Source: Marinifilum_A sediminis
GTDB lineage: Bacteria; Bacteroidota; Bacteroidia; Bacteroidales; Marinifilaceae
Reading direction: 5' to 3'
Length of the DNA stretch: 64,000 bases
NCBI GenBank assembly: GCA_947496465.1
Contig: CANMCX010000010.1
Coordinates: forward strand, 62,001-126,000
Shown: positions 1-8,133 of the stretch, in pieces
How positions within the stretch are numbered: the first letter of the stretch is position 1
How the letters are laid out: every line of letters starts with the position of its first letter
The notes under the pieces: model-generated
Database searches by the model: none
What the model was told of the DNA's origin: nothing
The model's input: the letters and a program-made list of their open reading frames with translations, nothing else
Position numbers and translations under genes: made by a program

Positions 1-1
1 T

Positions 2-1219
2 GACATTCAGTGGAACGATTGGAAATGGCAGGTGAGAAACCGTATTGAAACTATAGATCAGTTAAAAAAATACATTCACCTAACAGCGGAAGAGGAAGAA
101 GGAGTTAAGAAATCATTGGCAACTTTGCGTATGGCAATTACTCCATACTATTTGACATTGATCGATCCTGAAAATGAAAACTGTCCTGTTCGTAAGCAGG
201 CGATTCCTACTGCAGCAGAGGTACATCAAGCAGATGCTGATTTGTTGGACCCATTGCACGAGGATGAGGATTCTCCTGTTCCAGGGCTAACTCACCGTTA
301 TCCGGATCGTGTATTGTTTTTGATTACTGATATGTGTTCTATGTATTGTCGTCACTGTACTCGTCGTCGTTTTGCCGGTCAGTCTGATGCTTCAACTCCA
401 CAGGATAATATTGAGAAAGCTATCGAGTACATTGCAAATACACCTCAGGTTCGCGACGTTGTTCTTTCTGGTGGTGATGCTTTATTAATCAGTGATGATA
501 AATTAGAGTATATCATTAGCCGATTGAGAGATATTCCTCACGTTGAGATTATTCGTATTGGTAGCCGTACTCCGGTTGTATTGCCACAGCGTATCACTGA
601 TAACTTGGTGAATATGCTGAAAAAATATCATCCAGTTTGGTTGAATACTCACTTCAATCACTCTGATGAGATTACTCCTGAGGCTAAAGTTGCTTTAGCT
701 CGTTTGGCTAATGCAGGTGTACCTTTAGGAAACCAGTCAGTATTATTGAAAGGTGTTAACGACTGCGTTCACATCATGAAAAAGTTGATGCACAACTTGG
801 TATTGAACCGAGTTCGTCCTTACTATATTTATCAGTGTGATCTTTCTATGGGTCTTGAGCACTTTAGAACTCCAGTTTCAAAAGGTATTGAGATCATTGA
901 GAATTTACGTGGTCATACTTCTGGTTTTGCAGTTCCAACTTTTGTTGTTGACGCTCCAGGTGGAGGAGGTAAAACTCCGGTTATGCCTCAGTATGTTGTT
1001 TCACAAAGCCCGGGGAAAGTGGTGTTGAGAAACTTCGAAGGTGTAATTACAACTTATACAGAGCCTAAGCATTACGATAATAACTGTACTTGTCCTGATT
1101 GTACAATGAATGAAAAACACGAAGGTGTTGCTTCATTGTTGAATGGTGAGAAATTATCTATCGAGCCTGATCACTTGGCAAGAAAAGAAAGAAATAAAAA
1201 GACGGATGCCCTTTCTTAA
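2..1219 (+). CDS. kamA: L-lysine 2,3-aminomutase (5' end outside window)
   Basis: Radical-SAM, PLP-dependent enzyme that converts L-lysine to L-beta-lysine, the first step of lysine fermentation. The reading frame is open to the left edge: bases 2-31 encode DIQWNDWKWQ, which matches the family's N-terminal region before VRNRIET, so the GTG at 32 is internal and the true start lies upstream. Visible landmarks are the [4Fe-4S]/SAM cluster motif CSMYCRHC (about bases 335-360), the PLP-lysine motif PGGGGK (about 955-972) and a C-terminal Cys cluster CTCPDC that is a metal-site motif in this family. The stop overlaps the kamB start by 14 bp. Recognition rests on near-continuous similarity to the Clostridium subterminale enzyme as I remember it. 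Confidence 0.96.
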   Translation, partial: DIQWNDWKWQVRNRIETIDQLKKYIHLTAEEEEGVKKSLATLRMAITPYYLTLIDPENENCPVRKQAIPTAAEVHQADADLLDPLHEDEDSPVPGLTHRYPDRVLFLITDMCSMYCRHCTRRRFAGQSDASTPQDNIEKAIEYIANTPQVRDVVLSGGDALLISDDKLEYIISRLRDIPHVEIIRIGSRTPVVLPQRITDNLVNMLKKYHPVWLNTHFNHSDEITPEAKVALARLANAGVPLGNQSVLLKGVNDCVHIMKKLMHNLVLNRVRPYYIYQCDLSMGLEHFRTPVSKGIEIIENLRGHTSGFAVPTFVVDAPGGGGKTPVMPQYVVSQSPGKVVLRNFEGVITTYTEPKHYDNNCTCPDCTMNEKHEGVASLLNGEKLSIEPDHLARKERNKKTDALS

Positions 1220-2228
1220 GGACATAGAAAAATATAAAAGTCTTTCTATTGTAGGACTTGAAAAGAATACCGGGAAAACCGAGTGTTTGAATTATGTGCT
1301 GTCCCGATTAAGGGACAGCCATAAACAAATTGCTTTAACTTCTATTGGTATCGACGGAGAAAACCGTGATCAAGTCACACATACTCATAAACCTGAAATT
1401 GAATTGAGTGAAGGAATGATGTTCGTGACTTCGGAAATTCATTATGCGAAACGCAGATTGTTTTCAGAAGTAATTGATGTTTCTTCTCAATCGACCAGCT
1501 TAGGACGATTGGTAACAGCAAAAACAATTCATTCAGGAAAAGTAATGTTATCAGGACCTGCAAATAATGCTGAAATTATCAGGTTAATTGCCGATTTAAA
1601 AACAAAAGGTGTCGACCTTACCATTGTAGACGGAGCATTGTCGCGTAAGAGTTTGGGATCACCTGCAGTAACTGAAGCCATGATATTGGCAACAGGAGCG
1701 GCTTTATCGGCAAACATTCCTCAATTGGTGTTCAAAACACAATATGTGTTTGATTTGATTCAGTTACCAGAAATCGATTTGGAATTGAAAACCAAATTTA
1801 GAGGAATAGAAAAAGGAATTTGGGCTATTGATGAGTCAGGAGAAATAAAAGATACAGGTATTGCTTCTGTATTGATGATCAAAAATAAAAAGGACCAACT
1901 CTTTCAGTTTGGAACCGATTTTTTTGTGAGTGGAGCAATAACCGATCAGTTTTTAGATTTTCTGAAGAATCAAAAGCAGGTTAATAAAATAAGATTAATC
2001 ATCAGAGATTTTACAAGAGTCTTTGCAAATCCTGAAACCTATTATGCCTTTATAAAAAGAGGTGGTAGAATTCAGGTATTAGATAAAACCAATTTGTTGG
2101 CGATTACCATTAATCCGGTTTCGCCCGATGGTTACAGATTAAATTCAGATGAATTAAAACTGGCTTTGGAAACAAAATTACAAGTGCCGGTTTACGATGT
2201 GAAAAGAATTGAGAATGCAGTTTCGTAA
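1206..2228 (+). CDS. kamB: lysine 5,6-aminomutase reactivase subunit KamB (P-loop protein)
   Basis: A 340-residue protein lying between kamA and kamC, the position that kamB occupies in other lysine-fermentation operons. It has an N-terminal nucleotide-binding loop, GLEKNTGKT (residues 17-25), close to the BioD/CobQ style of P-loop. KamB and KamC are described as the reactivation system for the coenzyme-B12 enzyme KamDE; that role comes from family knowledge and operon position, not from a motif. A longer reading frame starts at a TTG at 1143, but ATG 1206 is preferred because it leaves a 14-bp overlap with kamA typical of translational coupling. The start of kamC overlaps the end of this gene by 14 bp. 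A perfect 8-bp inverted repeat lies inside the gene at 1298-1319. Confidence 0.8.
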   Translation: MPFLKDIEKYKSLSIVGLEKNTGKTECLNYVLSRLRDSHKQIALTSIGIDGENRDQVTHTHKPEIELSEGMMFVTSEIHYAKRRLFSEVIDVSSQSTSLGRLVTAKTIHSGKVMLSGPANNAEIIRLIADLKTKGVDLTIVDGALSRKSLGSPAVTEAMILATGAALSANIPQLVFKTQYVFDLIQLPEIDLELKTKFRGIEKGIWAIDESGEIKDTGIASVLMIKNKKDQLFQFGTDFFVSGAITDQFLDFLKNQKQVNKIRLIIRDFTRVFANPETYYAFIKRGGRIQVLDKTNLLAITINPVSPDGYRLNSDELKLALETKLQVPVYDVKRIENAVS

Positions 2229-3624
2229 AGCTATATCAGAAATAAATGGATTGCAATATCTAACCGAAGAGTTGGATTTGAAATCTCCAATGGGAAAAAG
2301 ATTCCTGTTGGATACTGAGATGTTTTACTCCGAAACGGAATTGAATATTGAGTATGGTTTGTTGGCGCAGCTTATTCAGTCTGTTAAAACCAATGAAAAG
2401 ACAATTTCAGATATTCAGAATAAACTTTCTCACTTAAAAGAAATTCGAGGCAGCGTAGACAATTTGAAAGCTAGCTTGGTTTTGGATGATGTAGAGTTAT
2501 TCGAAATCAAATTTTTTGCGATGAATTGCCAGGGGATTTTAAATCTGCAAAAAGAATTAAAGCAGGTAGTAATTCAATTACCAAATTTAAGTTCTTTGAT
2601 TGAAATTCTTGATCCTCAAAATTCTGGGATTCCATCTTTTTACATTTACGATGATTATTCATTGGAATTGGCTGAAGCAAGAAAGAATTTGAAAATTGCC
2701 AAATCAACGAACGGAGATTCAGAAGAGAAGTTAGAAGACTTGTTCTGCAAAGCTCAGGAAATTGAGTCGAAAGTTCGTGAAGAGATCTGTACCAAGATCC
2801 GAAGCTTTGCAAGCGATCTGGCTGTTGCAATAAAGAAACTTGCACATTTGGATTTGTTGATTGCAAAGGCAATGCAGGCAGTTCAATTGAATTTAGTTCA
2901 GCCACAATTAACAAAGGTTGATATCAGTTACAAAGGGATGTTCAACCCTTTTATTAAAAATGAACTGGAGAAACAGAAGAAGCAATATCAAGCAATTGAT
3001 ATCGAGCTGCAAAAATCTGTTTGTTTGATTACAGGTGCGAATATGGCAGGCAAAACCGTAGTGTTAAAAACTTTGGCTCTTTGTCAGTATCTGTGTCAAT
3101 TTGGATTTTATGTTCCAGCTACATCGGCTCAAATTTCTTTGGTTGATAGAATCATGCTTTCTGTGGGCGATGAGCAATCAGAATTGAATGGCTTATCATC
3201 CTTTGCATCAGAAATGATGAATGTGAGCAAGATGGTTGAAGAATCGAAAAAGCACAGCAATGTGTTGATTTTGGTTGATGAGTTGGCAAGAACAACAAAT
3301 CCGGTAGAAGGCTTGGCAATAGTGAATGCTGTTGCAGATATTTTCTATCAAAACAATATCAGAAGTGTTATTACCACTCATTACAGTGGATTAAATTCTT
3401 ATTTCAGAAAACTACGGGTGAAAGGTCTGGATAAGGATTTGGGTGATAAAATCATTACCCAAAAGAATATAAACAGTTATATGGATTATTCGTTGGTTGA
3501 GGACAACACAGGGGAAGTTCCTCACGAAGCACTTCGAATTGCATCTTTATTGGGAATCAATAAGGAGATTGTAGAAGGTGCACAAAACCAATTGAATAAA
3601 AAAGCTAGTAAGGAAGAAATTTAA
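2215..3624 (+). CDS. kamC: lysine 5,6-aminomutase reactivase ATPase KamC (MutS-related)
   Basis: A 469-residue protein with the ATPase domain of the MutS family in its C-terminal half: Walker A TGANMAGKT (near residue 274; compare GPNMGGKS in MutS) and a Walker B/signature stretch VDELARTTNPVEG (near residue 354; compare DEIGRGTSTYDG). It lacks the DNA-mismatch-recognition domain and the N-terminal half is a helical lever-like region. In lysine fermenters this gene sits with kamB and kamD/E and is thought to restore KamDE after cofactor damage rather than repair DNA. ATG 2215 is chosen over TTG 2209. Only 2 bp separate its stop from kamD, with an AAGGAAG ribosome-binding sequence inside its own 3' end. 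Confidence 0.82.
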   Translation: MQFRKAISEINGLQYLTEELDLKSPMGKRFLLDTEMFYSETELNIEYGLLAQLIQSVKTNEKTISDIQNKLSHLKEIRGSVDNLKASLVLDDVELFEIKFFAMNCQGILNLQKELKQVVIQLPNLSSLIEILDPQNSGIPSFYIYDDYSLELAEARKNLKIAKSTNGDSEEKLEDLFCKAQEIESKVREEICTKIRSFASDLAVAIKKLAHLDLLIAKAMQAVQLNLVQPQLTKVDISYKGMFNPFIKNELEKQKKQYQAIDIELQKSVCLITGANMAGKTVVLKTLALCQYLCQFGFYVPATSAQISLVDRIMLSVGDEQSELNGLSSFASEMMNVSKMVEESKKHSNVLILVDELARTTNPVEGLAIVNAVADIFYQNNIRSVITTHYSGLNSYFRKLRVKGLDKDLGDKIITQKNINSYMDYSLVEDNTGEVPHEALRIASLLGINKEIVEGAQNQLNKKASKEEI

Positions 3625-3626
3625 TA

Positions 3627-5195
3627 ATGGATAAATTGAATATGCAAAGGAGTAAACTAGGTCTTGACTTTGAAAAAGTTGGACACGCCAAAGAGGTGTC
3701 GAAGCGAATTGCAGACGATGTTCAGAAATTCGTAGACAACTACTCAACCGTTGCTGTTGAGCGTACTTTGTGTCGTCTTTTAGGAATCGACGGAGTTGAT
3801 AACAACGAAGTGCCACTTCCGAATGTTGTGGTTGATGAATTGAAAGACAAAGGAGTATTGAGTGAAGGTGTAATGTTTTTTTTGGGAAATGCTGTTATTG
3901 AAACAGGGTTGAACCCACAGCAAATTGCTGAAAAGATTGCTGCTGGTGAATTGGATATCACTACACTCCCTGTTCATACTGCTGAAGAAATTCAGAACGC
4001 AATGCAGCCTTTTGTCGAGAAGAGCATTCAGGTAATCAGAGATCGCAAAGCGAAAAGAGACAATTATATTGATACGATAGGTGAAGGACCAAAGCCTTAT
4101 TTGTACGTGATTGTAGCAACTGGTAACATCTACGAAGATGTTGTTCAAGCTGAAGCTGCTGCTCGTCAGGGTGCTGATATTATTGCTGTAATTCGTACTA
4201 CTGGTCAGAGTTTGCTTGACTATGTTCCTTACGGAGCAACTACTGAAGGTTTTGGTGGAACCGTTGCTACTCAGGAAAACTTCCGCATTATGCGTACAGC
4301 CTTAGATAAGGTTGGCGAAGAAGAAGGTAAATACGTTCGTTTGTGTAATTACTGTTCGGGTCTATGTATGCCAGAAATTGCTGCTATGGGAGCAATTGAA
4401 GGATTGGACGTAATGTTGAACGATGCATTGTATGGAATTCTTTTCCGTGATATTAACATGCAACGTACTATTGTTGACCAGTACTTCTCAAGATTATTAA
4501 ATGGATTTGCTGGTGTAATTATTAACACCGGAGAAGATAACTACCTAACTACGGCTGATGCTTTTGATGAGGCTCACACTGTATTGGCTTCTGATTTTAT
4601 TAACGAACAGTTGGCTGTGGTAGCAGGTTTACCTGAAGAACAAATGGGATTAGGTCACGCTTTTGAGATGACTCCTGATTTGGAAAATGGTTTCCTTTTT
4701 GAACTTGGTCAAGCTCAAATGATTAGAGAGATTTTCCCTAAGGCTCCATTAAAATATATGCCTCCAACAAAATTTATGACAGGTAACATTTTCAAAGGAA
4801 ATGTTCAGGATGCATTATTCAATCAAATTTCAATCTGGACAGGACAAGGAATTCAATTGCTTGGTATGTTAACCGAAGCTATTCATACTCCTTTCATGTC
4901 AGACAGATATCTTTCTATTGAGAATGCCAAGTACATCTTTAACAACATGAAGAGTATTGGCGACGAAATGGAATTCAAAGAAGGTGGTATTATTCGTAAG
5001 AGAGCTGCTAAGGTTCTTGATGATGCAACTGAATTGGTTGAAAAAATCGAGAAAGAAGGATTGTTTACTGCCCTTGAAAAAGGAATTTTCGCTGATATCA
5101 AGCGCCCAATGGATGGTGGTAAAGGTTTAGATGGTGTTGTGGAAAAAGGAAGCAACTACTTCAATCCTTTCATCGAAATATTGCATAAGAAATAA
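3627..5195 (+). CDS. kamD: lysine 5,6-aminomutase alpha subunit
   Basis: A 522-residue catalytic subunit of the adenosylcobalamin- and PLP-dependent mutase that moves the terminal amino group of beta-lysine to give 3,5-diaminohexanoate. The length agrees with known alpha subunits (about 516-520). Characteristic stretches include the glycine-rich VIVATGNIYEDVVQAEAAARQGAD and IRTTGQSLLDYVPYGAT regions and the NYCSGLCMPE segment of the barrel. The partner kamE follows after 57 bp. Start ATG 3627 is preceded by AAGGAAG at a suitable distance. It is tightly spaced with kamC, so kamA-kamE read as one transcript. Confidence 0.95.
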   Translation: MDKLNMQRSKLGLDFEKVGHAKEVSKRIADDVQKFVDNYSTVAVERTLCRLLGIDGVDNNEVPLPNVVVDELKDKGVLSEGVMFFLGNAVIETGLNPQQIAEKIAAGELDITTLPVHTAEEIQNAMQPFVEKSIQVIRDRKAKRDNYIDTIGEGPKPYLYVIVATGNIYEDVVQAEAAARQGADIIAVIRTTGQSLLDYVPYGATTEGFGGTVATQENFRIMRTALDKVGEEEGKYVRLCNYCSGLCMPEIAAMGAIEGLDVMLNDALYGILFRDINMQRTIVDQYFSRLLNGFAGVIINTGEDNYLTTADAFDEAHTVLASDFINEQLAVVAGLPEEQMGLGHAFEMTPDLENGFLFELGQAQMIREIFPKAPLKYMPPTKFMTGNIFKGNVQDALFNQISIWTGQGIQLLGMLTEAIHTPFMSDRYLSIENAKYIFNNMKSIGDEMEFKEGGIIRKRAAKVLDDATELVEKIEKEGLFTALEKGIFADIKRPMDGGKGLDGVVEKGSNYFNPFIEILHKK

Positions 5196-5211
5196 ATTAA
5201 TTGACATTTCA

Positions 5212-5228
5212 TCCCGATAACTACGGGA
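5212..5228 (+). repeat. short inverted repeat between kamD and kamE
   Basis: TCCCGATAACTACGGGA forms a 5-bp stem (TCCCG/CGGGA) over a 7-base loop in the 57-bp gap before kamE. No T-run follows, so it is not a terminator. It may be a degenerate member of the small palindromes scattered through this operon, or an mRNA processing or stability element. It is followed by the clear ribosome-binding sequence GAAGGAGA at 5238-5245, seven bases before the kamE start. Confidence 0.35.
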
Positions 5229-5252
5229 CTAAATATAGAAGGAGACAATAAA

Positions 5253-6041
5253 ATGAGTGGAGGTCTTTATTCAACTGATTCCAACGATTTTGATAAAACG
5301 TTAGATCTTACCAAGATCAAACCTTACGGTGATACCATGAATGATGGTAAAACTCAGGTTAGTTTTACTCTTCCTGTTGCCAAAGGCGAAGAAGCTATTG
5401 AAGCAGCCAAGCAGATGATGCGCAAAATGGGTTTTGAAAATCCTCAGGTTGTTATGGTTCAGGAATTGATGGAAGGATTTACTTTTTTCAATTGCTATGG
5501 AAACTGTACTCACACTGTTGATTACACGGTAATTGATGTTCCAAAGGTAGAATCAACTACTATGGATATGCACGAAACTGATGATTTCGTAAAAGAAAAC
5601 ATTGGTCGTCCTATTCGTGTCTTGGGTGCTAGTACTGGTACCGATGCACATACAGTAGGTATCGATGCAATTATGAATATGAAAGGTTTTGCAGGTCACT
5701 ATGGCTTGGAAAGATATGAAATGATGGAAGCCTTGAACATGGGTAGCCAGGTACCAAATGAAGAATTTATTGCGAAAGCTATCGAGTTTGAAGCTGATGT
5801 TCTTTTGGTATCACAAACGGTAACTCAAAAAGATGTTCACATTAAAAACTTAACTGAATTGGTTGAGTTGATGGAAGCTGAAGGATTACGCGATAAGGTA
5901 ATCTTGATTTGTGGTGGGCCACGTATCTCTCACGAACTTGCTAAGGAACTTGGTTACGATGCAGGTTTTGGTATGAACAAATATGCTGATGATGTAGCAT
6001 CATATGCTGCTCAGGAATTAAGCAGAAGATTAAATGCATAA
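5253..6041 (+). CDS. kamE: lysine 5,6-aminomutase beta subunit (B12- and PLP-binding)
   Basis: A 262-residue beta subunit with a Rossmann-like cobalamin domain in its C-terminal half. The B12 signature DAHTVG places the lower-ligand histidine at residue 133, and the lysine in MNMKG is residue 144. These are the numbers known for the cobalt-ligating His and PLP-binding Lys of the Clostridium sticklandii enzyme, so both cofactor sites are intact. The start is fixed by GAAGGAGA at 5238-5245. It works with kamD and is probably maintained by KamB/KamC. A strong 11-bp hairpin follows the stop at 6051-6080. Confidence 0.96.
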   Translation: MSGGLYSTDSNDFDKTLDLTKIKPYGDTMNDGKTQVSFTLPVAKGEEAIEAAKQMMRKMGFENPQVVMVQELMEGFTFFNCYGNCTHTVDYTVIDVPKVESTTMDMHETDDFVKENIGRPIRVLGASTGTDAHTVGIDAIMNMKGFAGHYGLERYEMMEALNMGSQVPNEEFIAKAIEFEADVLLVSQTVTQKDVHIKNLTELVELMEAEGLRDKVILICGGPRISHELAKELGYDAGFGMNKYADDVASYAAQELSRRLNA

Positions 6042-6050
6042 ATAAAGCAT

Positions 6051-6080
6051 TGAGATATGAGAGTAAAAACTCATATCTCA
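6051..6080 (+). repeat. perfect 11-bp hairpin between kamE and the CoA-transferase gene
   Basis: TGAGATATGAG at 6051-6061 is exactly complementary to CTCATATCTCA at 6070-6080, with an 8-base A-rich loop. No T-run follows on the plus strand, so RNA processing, 3'-end protection of the kam message or partial termination are more likely than full termination. The longer in-frame start at 6057 of the next gene lies inside this hairpin, which argues for the ATG at 6099. Confidence 0.7.
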
Positions 6081-6098
6081 CATCTAAATAAATCTCAA

Positions 6099-6758
6099 AT
6101 GGATAAAAAAGAAATCAGAGAGGTGATTGCTAAAAGATCTGCTCTCGAATTAAACAACGGAGATGTGGTGAATCTAGGAATTGGTTTGCCTACAATTATC
6201 CCTAACTATGTATCAGCTGATGTAAATGTGATTCTACAATCAGAAAACGGAATGCTTGGTATGGGTGCTGCTCCTGCTGAAGGAGAAGAAGATCCTGACT
6301 TTATTAATGCTGGTGGTGGATACATTACTTGCAAAGAAGGTGCAAGCAGTTTCGATAGTTCTGTTTCTTTTGGAATCATTAGAGGAGGTCATGTAGATGT
6401 TACTTTCCTTGGTGCATTGCAGGTTGATGAAAAAGGAAATCTTGCCAACTGGATTATTCCTGGAAAAAAGACTCCTGGAATGGGTGGAGCAATGGATTTG
6501 ATCGTTGGTGCCAAGCGTGTGATTCTAGCAATGGAACATACTGCTCGTGGTAACCACAAGATTATGACCGATTGTAATCTTCCTTTAACAGCCGCAGGTC
6601 AGGTTGATATGATTATCACAGAAATGGGTGTAATGGAGATCGTTCCTGAAGGTATCTTGTTGAAAGAATTCAATCCAATGTTTACTTTGGAACAAATTCA
6701 GGAAGCTACCGATGCCAAACTGATTATTGCCGAGGATTTAATTGAAATGCGTAAGTAA
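6099..6758 (+). CDS. atoA: 3-oxoacid CoA-transferase, beta subunit (AtoA type)
   Basis: A 219-residue beta subunit of a family I CoA-transferase. It carries the active-site stretch SENGMLGMG with the probable catalytic glutamate at residue 49, and the N-terminal NLGIGLPT and glycine-rich GGAMDLIVGAKR segments. In lysine fermentation it would move CoA between butyryl-CoA or acetyl-CoA and acetoacetate. The alpha subunit (AtoD), normally immediately adjacent, is not between kamE and this gene or anywhere else in the window, so it must lie upstream of kamA or elsewhere. ATG 6099 is chosen over the ORF start at 6057, which sits in a hairpin. Confidence 0.9.
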   Translation: MDKKEIREVIAKRSALELNNGDVVNLGIGLPTIIPNYVSADVNVILQSENGMLGMGAAPAEGEEDPDFINAGGGYITCKEGASSFDSSVSFGIIRGGHVDVTFLGALQVDEKGNLANWIIPGKKTPGMGGAMDLIVGAKRVILAMEHTARGNHKIMTDCNLPLTAAGQVDMIITEMGVMEIVPEGILLKEFNPMFTLEQIQEATDAKLIIAEDLIEMRK

Positions 6759-6778
6759 GGACACGACATGTCGTGTCC
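6759..6778 (+). repeat. perfect 20-bp interspersed palindrome, copy 1
   Basis: GGACACGACATGTCGTGTCC is its own reverse complement over all 20 bases. It begins directly after the stop of the CoA-transferase gene, in the 46-bp gap before the thiolase. A second, nearly identical copy lies at 9291-9310 in the same operon region. There is no T-run, so this is a small interspersed palindromic element rather than a terminator. Confidence 0.8.
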
Positions 6779-6804
6779 CTGCCAAAATCATAAAATAAAC
6801 AAAA

Positions 6805-8010
6805 ATGAGCAAAGTATATATTGTTGCAGCAAAACGTACTGCAATCGGAAAATTTTTGGGAACATTAACTCCTGTTAAAGCTGCAGATTTGGCGGCAACA
6901 GTAATGAATAACATCGTTGCAGAAACTGGTATTGATGCAGCTAAATTAGATGAGGTTGTTGTAGGTAATATTCTTTCGGCTGGTCAAGGTCAGGGTGTTG
7001 CTCGTCAGGCTTCTATCAAAGCGGGTATTCCTCAGGAAGTTCCTGCTTATGGAATCAACATGATTTGTGGTTCTGGTATGAAGACGATCAATCTTGCTTA
7101 TGCAAACATTAAGTCAGGAGAAGCAAACATGATTCTTGCCGGAGGTACAGAAAACATGTCGAACTCTGGTTTCGTTATGCCAGGAGCAGTTCGTGGCGGA
7201 CACAAAATGATGGATTTGAAAGCTGTTGACCATATGGTTTTTGATGGTTTAACTGATGCTTTCGAAGGATATCACATGGGTATTACAGCAGAAAATATTG
7301 CTGATAAATATAGCTTGACTCGCGAAGAGCAGGATGCATTTGCATTTGGTTCTCAGCAAAAAGCTGCAGCGGCTCAAGAGAATGGAAAATTTAAAAATGA
7401 AATTGTTCCTGTTGAGATCAAATCTCGCAGAGAAACAATCGTTTTTGACGCAGATGAATTCATCAATAAAAGAACCAGCGAAGAAAAACTAGGAGGTTTA
7501 CGTCCTGCTTTTAAGAAAGACGGAACGGTTACTGCTGGTAATGCATCGGGTATTAACGATGGTGCAGCTTTTGTTTTGGTTGCATCTGAAGAGGCAGTTA
7601 AAGAGCATGGTTTAACTCCATTGGCAGAAATCGTAGCTACCGGTCAAGGTGGTGTTGATCCTGCAATCATGGGTATGGGACCAGTTCCTGCTGTTGCTAG
7701 TGTATTGAAGAAAGCTGATATGAAATTAGAGCAGATGGAAGTGCTTGAATTGAACGAAGCTTTTGCTGCTCAATCATTAGGAGTTGTGAAGCAATTGTGC
7801 GAAGATCACGCTGTAGATGCTGATTTCTTTAAAGAGAGATGCAATGTAAACGGTGGTGCTATCGCATTGGGTCACCCAATTGGTGCTTCAGGAACTCGTA
7901 TCGCTGTAAGTTTGATTCACGAAATGAAGCGTACTGGTAAAGAGTATGGTTTGGCTTCACTTTGTATCGGTGGTGGTATGGGTACTGCAATTATTTTGAA
8001 AAACGTGTAA
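6805..8010 (+). CDS. acetyl-CoA C-acetyltransferase (thiolase)
   Basis: A 401-residue type II thiolase, probably cleaving acetoacetyl-CoA from the lysine pathway to two acetyl-CoA, or running in reverse. It shows the acylated cysteine in NMICGSGMK (Cys88), the GNASGINDGAA segment, the catalytic histidine motif NGGAIALGHPIGASG and the second cysteine in LCIGGGMGTA near the C-terminus. Length and motif spacing are normal. It starts 46 bp after the CoA-transferase gene, with the palindrome at 6759-6778 in between, and is followed by a rho-independent terminator at 8056, so it is the last gene of the kam transcript. Confidence 0.95.
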   Translation: MSKVYIVAAKRTAIGKFLGTLTPVKAADLAATVMNNIVAETGIDAAKLDEVVVGNILSAGQGQGVARQASIKAGIPQEVPAYGINMICGSGMKTINLAYANIKSGEANMILAGGTENMSNSGFVMPGAVRGGHKMMDLKAVDHMVFDGLTDAFEGYHMGITAENIADKYSLTREEQDAFAFGSQQKAAAAQENGKFKNEIVPVEIKSRRETIVFDADEFINKRTSEEKLGGLRPAFKKDGTVTAGNASGINDGAAFVLVASEEAVKEHGLTPLAEIVATGQGGVDPAIMGMGPVPAVASVLKKADMKLEQMEVLELNEAFAAQSLGVVKQLCEDHAVDADFFKERCNVNGGAIALGHPIGASGTRIAVSLIHEMKRTGKEYGLASLCIGGGMGTAIILKNV

Positions 8011-8055
8011 TTAGTACTGAGTAGGTAGAACGCAGTAGTTTTAATGTCTTATTTC

Positions 8056-8080
8056 AAAGCCTCGGTTTTAGGGGCTTTTT
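8056..8080 (+). terminator. rho-independent terminator after the thiolase
   Basis: AAAGCCTC (8056-8063) pairs with GGGGCTTT (8071-8078), with one G-U pair, over a 7-base loop. The run of five T at 8076-8080 forms the end of the stem and tail. It separates the kam/CoA-transferase/thiolase transcript from the acyl-CoA dehydrogenase unit. Confidence 0.75.
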
Positions 8081-8133
8081 GTAATGAGTTTAGAGGTGTA
8101 CTGTGTTTTGTCAACTAACATCTAATAAAAAAT

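Noticed and set aside
1298..1319. Perfect 8-bp inverted repeat inside kamB as a regulatory hairpin
   Set aside because: It lies within coding sequence, has no T-run, and a single 8-bp dyad is expected by chance in 64 kb.
2507..2914. 135-aa minus-strand ORF opposite kamC
   Set aside because: Antisense shadow of a well-supported gene, with atypical composition and no signals.
3547..4148. Minus-strand ORFs opposite kamC/kamD
   Set aside because: They lie opposite strongly recognised coding sequence and show no protein features.
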